Assembly: GCF_002795305.1 (NCBI RefSeq) | Contig: NZ_PGGC01000077.1 | Coordinates: 1-55,249 of the forward strand | Length of the DNA stretch: 55,249 bases | Direction: 5' to 3' | DNA from: Aeromonas cavernicola | GTDB taxonomy: Bacteria > Pseudomonadota > Gammaproteobacteria > Enterobacterales > Aeromonadaceae | In this document: in pieces, positions 1-10,254 of the stretch | Position numbering within the stretch: the stretch's first letter is position 1 | How the letters are laid out: each line of letters starts with the position of its first letter | Notes under the pieces: generated by a model | Databases searched by the model: none | The model's input: the letters and a program-made list of their open reading frames with translations, nothing else | Told to the model about the DNA's origin: nothing | Position numbers and translations under genes: made by a program

Positions 1-20
1 GATCCCGCGTAGCTCCACCA
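1..20 (+). tRNA. tRNA-Ala, 3' end only (cut by window edge)
   Basis: The first 20 bases match the 3' end of gammaproteobacterial alanine tRNAs: the end of the T-loop (GATC), the 3' half of the T-stem (CCGCG), the acceptor strand TAGCTCC, discriminator A and an encoded CCA. Enteric tRNA-Ala genes end almost identically. A rho-independent terminator follows within 10 bases, as expected for the end of a tRNA or rRNA transcription unit. The anticodon lies outside the window, so GGC and UGC isoacceptors cannot be told apart. Confidence 0.8.
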
Positions 21-29
21 AATAAAAAA

Positions 30-57
30 ACACCGCATAATCTGCGGTGTTTTTTTA
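30..57 (+). terminator. Rho-independent terminator after tRNA-Ala
   Basis: An 8-bp stem (ACACCGCA / TGCGGTGT) with a 5-base loop is followed by seven T. A run of seven A precedes the stem, so the structure could also work on the minus strand, where it lies beyond the GGDEF-EAL gene. Confidence 0.9.
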
Positions 58-182
58 TTTTCCTTGGCATCTGCTCATTTCTCGAATTTAAGTGCGTTTT
101 AACTTCGCTTGTTGGTGATTGTACAAATGCCAGCATTAGCTTGCCATTTTAGTTGCTATGGATTTCTTTGTTGAAGAAATCG

Positions 183-2114
183 CTAGCTTATATACACCAC
201 TTCTGGTTGCAGTTGCGCTAACCATGCCTCTTCCATCTCCAGTAACGTTTGATATATTTTTTCGGCCTGTTCAGGGCGGCTGAATAGATATCCCTGACCG
301 TATAAATGTATATCTGTGAGGGAACGCAGGACATCTAACTGAGTTTGTGTTTCTATGCCTTCACATACGAGGCTTTTTCCGAGCATGGAGCCCATTCGAC
401 AAATATTCGCGACAAGTTCAGAAGCTTCTATCGAAGTGTCGATGCCTTGAATAAATGAACGGTCTATTTTTACTTTGCTCACCGGCAATTTTTGTAAATA
501 ACTCAGAGATGAATAACCGGTACCAAAGTCATCTAATGCCAGTAATACCCCTTGCTGATTGAGGTCTTGCATCAACTGAAGTGAGTTTTTAACTTCTCTC
601 ATAGTTGTGTCTTCCGTGACCTCTAAAACTAGGCTACGCGCGGTCAGGTGGTGCTCCATGAGCGCTTTGGCGACTAATTTGAGCAAGTTACGTTGGTACA
701 TACCGGGAGAAATATTGACACACATTTGTAAATCAACTAGCCCAAGCTGTTGCCATTTATATAATTGTGCGCAAGCGGTATTTAATACCCATCCACCTAG
801 TCGTTCTGCTAACTGAAATTCTTCAGCAACCATAATGACTTCATTCGGAGGGATAAAGCCAAGCTCTGGATGGCGCCAACGTAATAAAGCCTCAACAGCT
901 TCACAGCGGCCACTCTCTAAATTCACGATGGGTTGATAATAAAGCTCTAGGGCATTGTGCTCGAGAGCCATCAGCATGTCTGATGCTAAGTGTTTACGGC
1001 GAGCAGTCTCATTGAGCAGTGAGTTGTCATAAATAACATAGGGAACATGGGTTTTACGGCTATGAAATAAGGCTTGTTCTGCTCTACTTAATAGCTCTTG
1101 GGTTTTTTCACTATCCATGGGATAGAATGCGATGCCGATACCTACTTCAAGACGGAATGGGTAATTATCAAACACGATATCTTGTTTCAATACATGCAGT
1201 AGGCGGGCTACTAACTCTCTAACTTGCCGCAGATCGCTACTACCATGTTGAATGATCGCAAATTGGTCACCGCCAAGCCTCACTAGCCACTCTTTCTCCT
1301 CACACAAATTTTGTATACGCATTGCCAATTCATGTAATAAGAAATCACCAGTGTCATAACCAAATTTGCTATTAATATCTCTAAAATCATTAATATCAAT
1401 TAACACCAAGCCAAAAGGAGTTGCTTGCGCTGCGTAAAGCTCCATCTTTTCTAATAACGCAAGTCTATTTGCTAAGCCGGTTAGGGGATCAACCCTTGCT
1501 GTTCTAAAATGGCGTCTGCCTTCATAAATGAGTAAGCCGCTGAGCAGTAATACCGAAATAATGAGGCCTGACACCATAAAAAGGAGAGCATTGCGTAGCT
1601 GGCCAAAATAACGATCATTTTCAGAGTAGATATTGATATTTTTCTGCATGACAGAAGCAAGGGAATAAGAAAGGGGTTCTTGTAGTGGGGATAAGCGCAT
1701 CATGATTTGTTGATAATCAGTGCTGCCACTTTTGAGATTGATAATATCAGACTCTAACGCGCGTATATTGCTCTCAATGAGTTGCACTTGACGGAGCGTT
1801 TTTTGTTTATCTTGCATGCTTTGACGCAATTGACCACTTAACAAGATCGGTGTGCGGCTCCAAAGAATGTCGTAACGCAGCATTAGCGTATCGTGGTCTA
1901 TCCCCCCATAGTGGTACACCTCAACTGCGTTTAGAAAACGACCAAGCTCCATTTGAAGCTGCATTAAAGCCCAGGAGACATCGTAGGTATATCTTTCCAT
2001 CACCTTTGTCGCATTCTGGATCTGTATTAGCGAATAAAGGGTGCTGCCTGTAAACAACAGAATGGAGAAGTAAAGAATAACAACAAGAGGCCAAGCCTTG
2101 CTCTTCCCTTTCAC
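183..2114 (-). CDS. Membrane GGDEF-EAL protein, probable c-di-GMP phosphodiesterase
   Basis: A 643-residue inner-membrane protein. Two membrane helices (about 10-30 and 176-196) flank a periplasmic sensor region of about 145 residues. A GGDEF domain begins at DPLTGLANR (209-217), but its signature is GGDQF (281-285), so cyclase activity is doubtful and the domain may instead bind GTP or regulate. The EAL domain looks intact: EAL at 408-410, the NIS asparagine, EVTE, DDFGTGYSSL, VKIDRSF, EGIET and QGYLFSRP are all present. By family knowledge this predicts hydrolysis of c-di-GMP to pGpG, lowering the biofilm/motility second messenger. It lies 25 bp downstream of a secreted molybdopterin-fold protein on the same strand, so the partner may feed a signal to the periplasmic sensor; that link is inference. 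Confidence 0.88.
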   Translation of the reverse strand: MKGKSKAWPLVVILYFSILLFTGSTLYSLIQIQNATKVMERYTYDVSWALMQLQMELGRFLNAVEVYHYGGIDHDTLMLRYDILWSRTPILLSGQLRQSMQDKQKTLRQVQLIESNIRALESDIINLKSGSTDYQQIMMRLSPLQEPLSYSLASVMQKNINIYSENDRYFGQLRNALLFMVSGLIISVLLLSGLLIYEGRRHFRTARVDPLTGLANRLALLEKMELYAAQATPFGLVLIDINDFRDINSKFGYDTGDFLLHELAMRIQNLCEEKEWLVRLGGDQFAIIQHGSSDLRQVRELVARLLHVLKQDIVFDNYPFRLEVGIGIAFYPMDSEKTQELLSRAEQALFHSRKTHVPYVIYDNSLLNETARRKHLASDMLMALEHNALELYYQPIVNLESGRCEAVEALLRWRHPELGFIPPNEVIMVAEEFQLAERLGGWVLNTACAQLYKWQQLGLVDLQMCVNISPGMYQRNLLKLVAKALMEHHLTARSLVLEVTEDTTMREVKNSLQLMQDLNQQGVLLALDDFGTGYSSLSYLQKLPVSKVKIDRSFIQGIDTSIEASELVANICRMGSMLGKSLVCEGIETQTQLDVLRSLTDIHLYGQGYLFSRPEQAEKIYQTLLEMEEAWLAQLQPEVVYIS

Positions 2115-2139
2115 TCTGCACTCCTGTCTAAATTATCAA

Positions 2140-2637
2140 TTAATGCTGAATGTCTATCACATGTAGTTGCCAGATCATCATATCGGTAAACTCAGACCGT
2201 CTAAGTTCTGGATATTTATCAAGTGGTAACATGAACCACAGCGGCCCTTTATCACGCACCCTCATGATGGCGCCATTATCTTGCCACGCAAGAATTGGGT
2301 CGTATCGCTTTACCTTCTCCCAATCGACCTGAATTTGAAAGCTATTAAGCGCCGTTAACGTGACAGTCTTGCCCTTAGCACCAATCGCCGTCAATAGATC
2401 CGTTAGCTTGGGGCCTTTATAGGTATGAGCTTTATCTACCCAAGGATTACTGGTCACGATTTCATGTTGCGGTAGTGCTTGCAGCATGGCCAAGTCAAAT
2501 TGCACTCCACCATCGACCGTCTTGGTCGCGTTGATGTTACCCGTTACCTTGAGAATAATGGGTCCCGTTGGGGATTCGAGAGCCATAGCGGGTAGCGCCA
2601 ATGAAAAGAGTAATGAAATGATCCCTAACATTTTCAT
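2140..2637 (-). CDS. Secreted molybdopterin-oxidoreductase-fold (SUOX-like) protein
   Basis: A 165-residue protein with a clear signal peptide (MKMLGIISLLFSLALPAMA, cleavage near residue 19) and a compact SUOX-type molybdopterin-binding fold: phrases such as YKGPKLTDLL, VTLTALNSFQIQV and GPLWFMLPLDKYPEL are typical of the family. It is much shorter than catalytic sulfite oxidases or YedY. I see no cysteine at all in the mature part, so the usual molybdenum-ligating Cys is absent and it may act as a ligand-binding or sensory protein rather than an oxidoreductase. The start has a good ribosome site (AAGGAGAG, 7 nt away). It is the first gene of a pair with the GGDEF-EAL protein (25-bp gap). The function is otherwise unknown. 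Confidence 0.8.
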   Translation of the reverse strand: MKMLGIISLLFSLALPAMALESPTGPIILKVTGNINATKTVDGGVQFDLAMLQALPQHEIVTSNPWVDKAHTYKGPKLTDLLTAIGAKGKTVTLTALNSFQIQVDWEKVKRYDPILAWQDNGAIMRVRDKGPLWFMLPLDKYPELRRSEFTDMMIWQLHVIDIQH

Positions 2638-2685
2638 ATCGATCTCTCCTTGTTATTTTGCTTACTAAATTAGCTTAGCCGGATT

Positions 2686-2714
2686 AAAAAAAACGGCCCG
2701 CTTGATGCGAGCCG
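2686..2714 (-). terminator. groESL terminator
   Basis: Read on the minus strand after the groEL stop: CGGCTCGC, a 5-base loop, GCGGGCCG (one G-T pair), then eight T. A classic intrinsic terminator. Confidence 0.92.
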
Positions 2715-2741
2715 CTCTTATCAAATCAACCGGGATGACGA

Positions 2742-4382
<1,641 letters not shown>

Positions 4383-4419
4383 TCAATCCTTAAATCAATT
4401 CAGGGAAAAGGAGGATGGA

Positions 4420-4713
4420 TTACGCTTCGACAATCGCAAGGATGTCAGTTTCGGACAGGATCAGGACTTCCTGACCATCCAGCTTCTCGGTTTTCACCCC
4501 GTAGCCTTCGTTAAAGATCACCTTGTCACCGGCCTTCACCGCTAGCGCTTTTACATCACCATTGTCCAAAATACGGCCAGTTCCCACGGCAAGCACTTCA
4601 CCACGGGTGGACTTCTGGGCTGCGGTACCTGTTAACACAATACCGCCAGCAGATTTTGCTTCAGCTTCGATGCGCTTGATGATGACGCGGTCGTGCAGTG
4701 GACGAATTTTCAT
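4420..4713 (-). CDS. groES: Co-chaperonin GroES (Hsp10)
   Basis: The 97-residue heptameric lid of GroEL. It begins [14 protein letters not shown], carries the mobile loop ([18 protein letters not shown]) that docks on GroEL, and ends in the usual ETDILAIVE. An in-frame ATG 27 nt upstream exists, but the ATG used here has the GGGAGAG ribosome site 6 nt away and gives the family N-terminus. It is the first gene of the groESL operon. Confidence 0.98.
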   Translation of the reverse strand: MKIRPLHDRVIIKRIEAEAKSAGGIVLTGTAAQKSTRGEVLAVGTGRILDNGDVKALAVKAGDKVIFNEGYGVKTEKLDGQEVLILSETDILAIVEA

Positions 4714-4788
4714 CGATAACTCTCCCAAAATGAGTCTCATTGTTGCTTTGAGTAATGGCCATGCTTGGCCAAATTAGGTATGCCCCTG

Positions 4789-4817
4789 ATGTGGGGCAAA
4801 GGTGAGGGCCCTTCAAG
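4789..4817 (-). promoter_or_regulatory. Sigma-32 (heat-shock) promoter of groESL
   Basis: On the minus strand CTTGAA (4812-4817) is separated by 15 nt from CCCCACAT (4789-4796). This is close to the sigma-32 consensus CTTGAA-N(13-15)-CCCCATNT. It lies about 75 bp upstream of groES, as in other gammaproteobacteria. Confidence 0.75.
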
Positions 4818-4987
4818 GGCAAATACAAAAAAAATATTTTCACGTACTATCAATGTTTTTGATGGATTACCCTCAACGCCGACCTATCAGGTCATTCTGC
4901 CCACCGTTTGGACGCCCAAGAGCAACAGGGATGCCCGTACGATGGTACGTAGTCGGTTTATGTTGAATCACCAAAGGCGTATGCGCG

Positions 4988-6343
4988 ATGTTGAACCGCC
5001 ACCATCTGATGTTAACTGCTCCGATTAATACCGCGTTACGCCACATGGCTGGGCCGATGATCCTCGGCATCGTGGCCATTCTGGCCTTCAACTTAGTGGA
5101 TACCTTCTTTATCGGGATGCTGGGCACCAACGCATTGGCTGCTATCAGTTTTACCTTTCCGGTCACTTTTGTGGTCACCTCGCTGGCCATGGGACTGGGA
5201 GCTGGGCTATCGGCGGTGATTGGCCATGCGCTGGGGCAGGGGAAACATCAAGAGGCGGCCCATCTTGCCACTGACAGCCTGTTCTTAGCGGTGCTGCTCG
5301 TTGCGTTGCTCGCTGGGGCTGGTGCCTTCACCATTACCCCACTGTTTAGTTGGCTAGGGGCGAGTCATGAGTTGATTGCGCTGATCCACGACTACATGCT
5401 GATCTGGTATCTGACCGTCCCGATGTTGGTGCTGCCGATGGTAGGTAATGCGGCGATCCGCGCCACTGGCGATACCAAAACACCGAGCCTAGTGATGGCG
5501 GTCGCAGGGTTGATCAACGGTATCTTAGATCCCTTGCTGATCTTCGGCTTAGGCCCTTTCCCTGAATGGGGAATCAGAGGCGCGGCGGTTGCGACCGGCC
5601 TCTCTTGGCTGATGGCCATGCTGGTTAGCCTCTACATCTTGCGCCACCGAGAACGGCTGTTGTTGTGGCGCCTCTCGGCGCGAGAGTCGTTATTGCGCCA
5701 TTGGCGTGCACTCCTCAGTGTGGCCATTCCTGCATCCTGCACTAACATGCTGATCCCGTTGGCTAATACGGTGTTAATGACTATCTTCGCTAGGCTCGGC
5801 ACCGAGGCGGTCGCCGCTTATGGGGCTGCTTCTCGGGTCGAGGCGTTTTTGTTGATTGTAATGATGGCGCTGGCGTCTGTTTTAGCGCCCTTCATCTCAC
5901 AAAACTGCGGGGCGGGTAATCCTGTCCGCGCGAAAGAGGCATTGCAGCGCAGTATGCGTTTTGCACTGCTGTTTCAGCTTGCCATCTATGGCCTGACGTG
6001 GCTGTTGGCTCCGCTCATTGCCAAGCTGTTTAGCGATGATCCGCAGGTGATCCGTCTTATCACGCTTTACCTGCATCTGGTGCCGATAGGTTATGGCTTT
6101 CAGGGTATGGTGATGCTACTGGCCTCGGCGCTCAATGGCGTGCGAGCATCGAGCATTTCTTTCTTGTTCAATGGGCTACGATTGTTTGGGTTTTTATTGC
6201 CAGGGGCCTGGTTGGGCGCAAGGCTGGGGGGAGAGCAGGGAGTCTATCTGGGCATACTGCTGGCTAATTTGGCGGCGGGCACCCTCGCCTGGTGGTATGC
6301 CCGTCACCGTTTCGAGGCACTGTGTCAGCAAAGAGTGCAGTAA
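4988..6343 (+). CDS. MATE-family multidrug/Na+ antiporter-type exporter
   Basis: A 451-residue polytopic inner-membrane protein with about 12 hydrophobic helices in two similar halves. MATE features include an N-terminal PMILGIVAILAFNLVDTFFIG segment, GLGAGLSAVIGHALGQG, and IRATGDTKTPS in the first half; FISQNCGAGN and ALNGVRASS occur at the matching places in the second. The family exports cationic drugs, dyes or metabolites using Na+ or H+ gradients; the substrate cannot be told here. It is divergent from groES. The start is weakly supported (AAGG 10 nt upstream), and a second ATG seven codons in is possible. Confidence 0.92.
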   Translation: MLNRHHLMLTAPINTALRHMAGPMILGIVAILAFNLVDTFFIGMLGTNALAAISFTFPVTFVVTSLAMGLGAGLSAVIGHALGQGKHQEAAHLATDSLFLAVLLVALLAGAGAFTITPLFSWLGASHELIALIHDYMLIWYLTVPMLVLPMVGNAAIRATGDTKTPSLVMAVAGLINGILDPLLIFGLGPFPEWGIRGAAVATGLSWLMAMLVSLYILRHRERLLLWRLSARESLLRHWRALLSVAIPASCTNMLIPLANTVLMTIFARLGTEAVAAYGAASRVEAFLLIVMMALASVLAPFISQNCGAGNPVRAKEALQRSMRFALLFQLAIYGLTWLLAPLIAKLFSDDPQVIRLITLYLHLVPIGYGFQGMVMLLASALNGVRASSISFLFNGLRLFGFLLPGAWLGARLGGEQGVYLGILLANLAAGTLAWWYARHRFEALCQQRVQ

Positions 6344-6367
6344 ATACCTTGTGCTGATACGCCAACT

Positions 6368-6832
6368 CTACTCCTTGCGCTCAAATTCCCCTTCGATGGT
6401 AGTGCCGCCCTGTTTGGGGGGCTGATCATCAGTGGTAGCGTGGCCAAAAGGCGTTTGGGGGCGCGGAAAGCCGCTCATCTGGATACGGCTGCGGCTAATC
6501 AGCTGGTCTGCGAACCAGTGACGTAGCCAAGGCTGCAACAGCAACAGACCAAACAAGTCGGTGACAAATCCCGGGATCACCAGTAGTAGGCCAGCCACTG
6601 CCAGCAGCATCCCCCCCATGACTTCGCGCCCTGGCATCTCTCCTAGCTGCATTTTTTGTTGCGCATGCAAAAGGGTTTTGATCCCTTCGCTGCGCACCAG
6701 CGAGGAGCCCACCACCGCCGTCAATATCAGTAAGCCGATCGTAGGTAGCGCACCGATGGCGGCGCCGACTTCGATCATCACGGTGAGCTCCAGCACCACT
6801 AGGCCTAATACCAGCAGCAATAACTTACCCAT
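6368..6832 (-). CDS. fxsA: FxsA family membrane protein
   Basis: A 154-residue membrane protein with helices near 3-22, 27-45 and a long hydrophobic stretch at 73-100. Its N-terminus (LELTVMIEVGAAIGALPTIGL) and the motif LLVIPGFVTDLFGLLLL are FxsA hallmarks. The E. coli homologue sits beside aspA, as here, and when overproduced overcomes exclusion of phage T7 by F plasmids; its normal role is unknown. The polar tail (about 120-154) is cytoplasmic by inference. It converges with the MATE gene (24-bp gap) and diverges from aspA. Confidence 0.9.
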   Translation of the reverse strand: MGKLLLLVLGLVVLELTVMIEVGAAIGALPTIGLLILTAVVGSSLVRSEGIKTLLHAQQKMQLGEMPGREVMGGMLLAVAGLLLVIPGFVTDLFGLLLLQPWLRHWFADQLISRSRIQMSGFPRPQTPFGHATTDDQPPKQGGTTIEGEFERKE

Positions 6833-7273
6833 ATCTACCTCACATAGCTGAAAAAGAGATGCCCTGCCTTGCTCAAGGAGGCCTTGATTCAGGTAGACTC
6901 CACGGGCTGCTGCATGACCCTATATGGCTAATAAATGGGGGCTGCGAGGCATTTTTCAACCGAGAGGTAGGTGCACCGGATAGATGAGTGCGTCATTTCA
7001 TCGTTTGGGAAATAAAAAAGAAGTGATGTATCAATAGGATGTAAATAAATTCATATATCTTTGAATCCATAAACGTAATTTGAAGAGAGATGAATTTAGT
7101 GATCAAGTTCTGATAACTGATACCTCAATTGGAGTAGCATGACGGTCAGTTGACGGGACGGGGAAACCCAACCGCCCTACACGATAGGTGGTGCTTCAGG
7201 ATGAGCTGTTCGCAGGGAATGCGTGACCACTCGGTATGGATTTTTCTACTTATCTGATTTCTGAGGCATTGCA
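6833..7273. other. 441-bp fxsA-aspA intergenic region
   Basis: No plausible gene is seen. The left part is AT-rich and should hold the divergent promoters of fxsA and aspA; I could not find a convincing FNR (TTGAT-N4-ATCAA) or CRP site, although aspA-dcuA is often controlled by both. The last ~130 bp is GC-richer with several complementary segments, listed separately as a possible structured leader. Confidence 0.6.
7141..7246 (+). promoter_or_regulatory. Candidate structured 5' leader of aspA
   Basis: Seen by hand: AGGTGGT (7185-7191) can pair with ACCACT (7226-7231), enclosing GCTTCAGGATGAGC (7193-7206) and the small hairpin CGCA-GGGAA-TGCG (7211-7223). The same GGTGG can instead pair with CCGCC upstream (7172-7176). 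Two exclusive folds followed by a short U-rich stretch (ATTTTTC, 7240-7246) resemble a leader with alternative structures. I recognise no known riboswitch class. The pairings are short and could be chance. Confidence 0.25.
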
Positions 7274-8716
7274 ATGAGCGACAACCACAACGTTCGCATT
7301 GAAGAAGACCTGCTGGGCAGTAAAGAAGTGTCTAATGAGCTTTATTATGGCGTGCACACCTTGCGAGCCGTTGAGAACTTCAAGATCAGCAACCAGAAGA
7401 TTTCTGATGTACCCGAATTTGTCCGTGGCATGGTATTGACCAAAAAAGCCGCTGCGCTAGCCAATGGTGAGTTGGGTACGATTCGCCCTGAAATTGCCGA
7501 CAAGATCGTCGAGGCGTGTGACCTGATGTTGAGCACAGGGAAATGCTTTGATCAGTTCCCGATCGATGTTTATCAGGGCGGTGCTGGCACCTCCGTTAAC
7601 ATGAACACCAATGAAGTGTTGGCCAACATCGCTTTGGAGATCATGGGGTTGGAGAAGGGGCGCTACGATGTGATCAACCCCAACGACCATGTGAACAAGT
7701 GCCAATCCACCAACGACGCCTACCCCACCGGCTTTCGCGTGGCGGTAGTTAACAGCACCGACGTCACCCTCCATGCGCTGGAGCAGCTGATCGCCGCTTT
7801 TGATGGTAAGGCGAGTGAGTTCAAGAAGATCCTGAAGATGGGCCGTACCCAGCTGCAAGATGCGGTGCCGATGACCTTGGGTCAGGAGTTCCACGCTTTT
7901 GCCGTGACCCTGCGTGAAGAGATCAAGTCCATCAGACGCTGCCAAGAGCTGCTGTTGGAAGTGAACTTAGGCGCGACCGCCATAGGCACAGGCCTGAATA
8001 CTCCTCCTGAGTACTCTGCGCTGGCGATCAAGCGATTAGCCGAGATCACTGGCCGTGGCTACGTACCGGCAGAAGATCTGATCGAAGCGACCTCTGACTG
8101 TGGCGCCTACGTCATGCTACACGGCGCCATCAAGCGGTTGGCGATGAAGCTCTCCAAGATCTGTAACGATCTACGGCTGCTCTCCTCTGGCCCGCGCACC
8201 GCACTCAAAGAGATCAACCTGCCAGAAATGCAGGCGGGCTCCTCCATCATGCCGGCCAAGGTTAATCCGGTGATCCCGGAAGTGGTCAATCAGTCCTGCT
8301 TCAAGGTATTCGGTAACGACATCACCATCACCTTCGCCGCCGAAGCCGGTCAGCTGCAGCTGAACGTGATGGAGCCGGTGATTGGTCAGGCAATGTTTGA
8401 ATCGTTAAGCCTGATGGAGAAAGCCTGTATTTCCCTGCGTGAGAAGTGCGTGGAAGGGATCACCGCCAACCCAGAGATCTGCATGAATCATGTGCTCAAC
8501 TCTATTGGTATCGTCACTTATCTGAACCCGTTCATCGGCCATCACGAAGGGGATATCGTGGGTAAGATCTGTGCCCAGACGGGTAAAAACGTCCGTGAAG
8601 TCGTGCTGGAGCGGGGGTTACTGAGTGTCGAGCAGTTAGATGAAATTCTCTCCATTGATAACCTGATGAATCCGCAATACAAAGCCAAGCGTTTCACTCG
8701 CGACGCAGCCGTATAA
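7274..8716 (+). CDS. aspA: Aspartate ammonia-lyase (aspartase)
   Basis: A 480-residue homotetrameric cytosolic enzyme that converts L-aspartate to fumarate and ammonia, feeding fumarate respiration and nitrogen release. The start region [12 protein letters not shown] and the fumarase/aspartase signature [11 protein letters not shown], whose flexible serine loop supplies the catalytic base, are present, as are [17 protein letters not shown] and the TSNDAYPT-like segment STNDAYPTG that binds substrate. The length is normal. The DcuA-type C4-dicarboxylate exchanger follows 122 bp downstream, the same pairing as in E. coli, letting the cell import aspartate and export the product succinate when oxygen is low. 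Confidence 0.97.
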   Translation: MSDNHNVRIEEDLLGSKEVSNELYYGVHTLRAVENFKISNQKISDVPEFVRGMVLTKKAAALANGELGTIRPEIADKIVEACDLMLSTGKCFDQFPIDVYQGGAGTSVNMNTNEVLANIALEIMGLEKGRYDVINPNDHVNKCQSTNDAYPTGFRVAVVNSTDVTLHALEQLIAAFDGKASEFKKILKMGRTQLQDAVPMTLGQEFHAFAVTLREEIKSIRRCQELLLEVNLGATAIGTGLNTPPEYSALAIKRLAEITGRGYVPAEDLIEATSDCGAYVMLHGAIKRLAMKLSKICNDLRLLSSGPRTALKEINLPEMQAGSSIMPAKVNPVIPEVVNQSCFKVFGNDITITFAAEAGQLQLNVMEPVIGQAMFESLSLMEKACISLREKCVEGITANPEICMNHVLNSIGIVTYLNPFIGHHEGDIVGKICAQTGKNVREVVLERGLLSVEQLDEILSIDNLMNPQYKAKRFTRDAAV

Positions 8717-8723
8717 CTTAGCT

Positions 8724-8746
8724 TGGGTCGGGGATTCCCCGACCCA
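8724..8746 (+). terminator. Intercistronic hairpin after aspA
   Basis: A perfect 10-bp stem (TGGGTCGGGG / CCCCGACCCA) with a 3-base loop lies 8 bp after the aspA stop. It lacks a T-run, so it is more likely an mRNA-stabilising or attenuating structure than a full terminator. Confidence 0.6.
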
Positions 8747-8749
8747 TAG

Positions 8750-8794
8750 AGCCAACTCCCGATCGCCGCTGCTCGCGTCTATCGGGAATTGGCT
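8750..8794 (+). terminator. Second aspA-dcuA hairpin
   Basis: AGCCAACTCCCGAT (8750-8763) pairs with ATCGGGAATTGGCT (8781-8794), with one mismatch and a 17-base loop, followed by a few T. Together with the preceding hairpin it probably sets the ratio of dcuA to aspA transcript. Confidence 0.5.
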
Positions 8795-8838
8795 TTATGC
8801 CACAGCGCATCAATAAAACTAAATGTGGAGTCGTTGTC

Positions 8839-10158
8839 ATGATTGGAATTGAGTTATTTGTGGTGCTCGCTGCTATCTATCTGGGAGCTCGGATAGGCAG
8901 TATCGGCATCGGTTTTGCGGGAGGGCTAGGGGTATTGGTACTGACCTGGGGCTTGGGTGTCTCCATCCCGAGTGACCAGCTAGTGAGTTACATCCCGTGG
9001 GATGTGATCATGATCATCGCCTCTGTCATCTGCGCTATCGCCTGTATGCAGTTGGCTGGTGGGATGGACTATCTGGTGCATCTGGCTGAAAAAGCCCTGC
9101 GCAAAAACCCGAAATACATCACCTTTGCTGCCCCCATCGTGACCTATCTGATGACCATGCTGGCCGGGACAGGCCACACGGCATTTTCGACCTTGCCGGT
9201 GATTGCTGAGGTGGCAAAGGAGCAAGGGATCCGGCCATCTCGGCCCCTCTCCATCGCAGTCGTCGCCTCCCAGATAGCTATCACGGCCTCTCCGATTTCG
9301 GCTGCCGTGGTCGCTTTCTCTGGGATGCTGGAGCCGCTCGGGGTGGACTACCTAACCCTGTTGGCGATTTGTATCCCGTCCACCTTTATCGCCTGTATGT
9401 TGGGGGCCGTGGTCGCCAACATGCTTGGCAAGCCGTTGGAACAGGATGAAGTCTATCTGGATCGTAAAGCCAAGGGATTGATCAAACTGCGTGGTGCCAC
9501 CCAGCTGGAACTTAAGCCCTACGCCAAACTGTCGGTGTGGATCTTCATCGCTGCCATCGTTGCGGTGATGGCGTACGCCACTGCCATCTCCGGCAAAGTG
9601 GGGCTTATCAGCAACCCGCCCATCCCCCGTGACGGCGCCATCATGGGCATCATGCTGGCGGCGGCGACCATCATGACCTTGGTCTGTAAGTTAGATGCGA
9701 CCCAAGTGACTAATATGCCGACCTTTAAGTCCGGCATGTCCGCTTGTATCTGTGTGTTGGGGGTTGCTTGGTTGGGTAATGTCTTCGTGAAAGGCAACAT
9801 GGACACCATCCAGCTGATCGCCGGTGATTTGCTAAATCAATACTCTTGGCTGCTGGCGGTGGTGCTGTTTTTTGCCGCCATGCTGCTCTATTCACAGGGC
9901 GCGACCACCAAGGCATTGATGCCTGCTGCACTGCTACTGGGCGTCAGCCCGCTCACTGCGATTGCCTCGTTTGCTGCGGTGAGTGCGTTGTTTGTGCTGC
10001 CGACTTATCCCACTCTACTAGCGGCCGTGGAGATGGATGACACCGGCTCGACGCGGATTGGCAAGGCGGTGTTCAACCACCCCTTCTTCATTCCCGGTGT
10101 GACGACCATCGCGATTGCTGTGGCCCTTGGCTTTTTCTTCGGCGGTATCATGCTGTAA
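8839..10158 (+). CDS. dcuA: Anaerobic C4-dicarboxylate transporter, DcuA type
   Basis: A 439-residue inner-membrane carrier that exchanges fumarate, malate or aspartate for succinate. It aligns by eye with E. coli DcuA throughout: LGARIGSIGIGFAGGLGVLVL, KNPKYITFAAPIVTY, ITASPISAAVVAF, TFKSGMSACICVLGVAWLG and ALMPAALLLGVSPLTAIASFAAVS; it is clearly closer to DcuA than DcuB. I chose the ATG at MIGIELF because it has GGAG 9 nt upstream and gives the family N-terminus; 14 further in-frame codons upstream look untranslated. Likely co-transcribed with aspA through the two hairpins. Confidence 0.93.
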   Translation: MIGIELFVVLAAIYLGARIGSIGIGFAGGLGVLVLTWGLGVSIPSDQLVSYIPWDVIMIIASVICAIACMQLAGGMDYLVHLAEKALRKNPKYITFAAPIVTYLMTMLAGTGHTAFSTLPVIAEVAKEQGIRPSRPLSIAVVASQIAITASPISAAVVAFSGMLEPLGVDYLTLLAICIPSTFIACMLGAVVANMLGKPLEQDEVYLDRKAKGLIKLRGATQLELKPYAKLSVWIFIAAIVAVMAYATAISGKVGLISNPPIPRDGAIMGIMLAAATIMTLVCKLDATQVTNMPTFKSGMSACICVLGVAWLGNVFVKGNMDTIQLIAGDLLNQYSWLLAVVLFFAAMLLYSQGATTKALMPAALLLGVSPLTAIASFAAVSALFVLPTYPTLLAAVEMDDTGSTRIGKAVFNHPFFIPGVTTIAIAVALGFFFGGIML

Positions 10159-10189
10159 ATAGTGCGCCAGCACTCAGTCGCAATAGAAA

Positions 10190-10212
10190 GGGGCACGGTA
10201 TGACCGTGCCCC
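10190..10212 (+). terminator. Hairpin after dcuA
   Basis: A 9-bp GC stem (GGGGCACGG / CCGTGCCCC) with a 5-base loop lies between the convergent dcuA and gst genes. It has no T-run. A likely bidirectional end signal. Confidence 0.5.
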
Positions 10213-10254
10213 CCAGAGATAGCCGATAGCGGCCCAAGTGACAGCAGGGCGGGA

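Noticed and set aside
6833..7273. FNR or CRP site before aspA
   Set aside because: Only half-sites such as TGATCAAG were found; none matched the full consensus.
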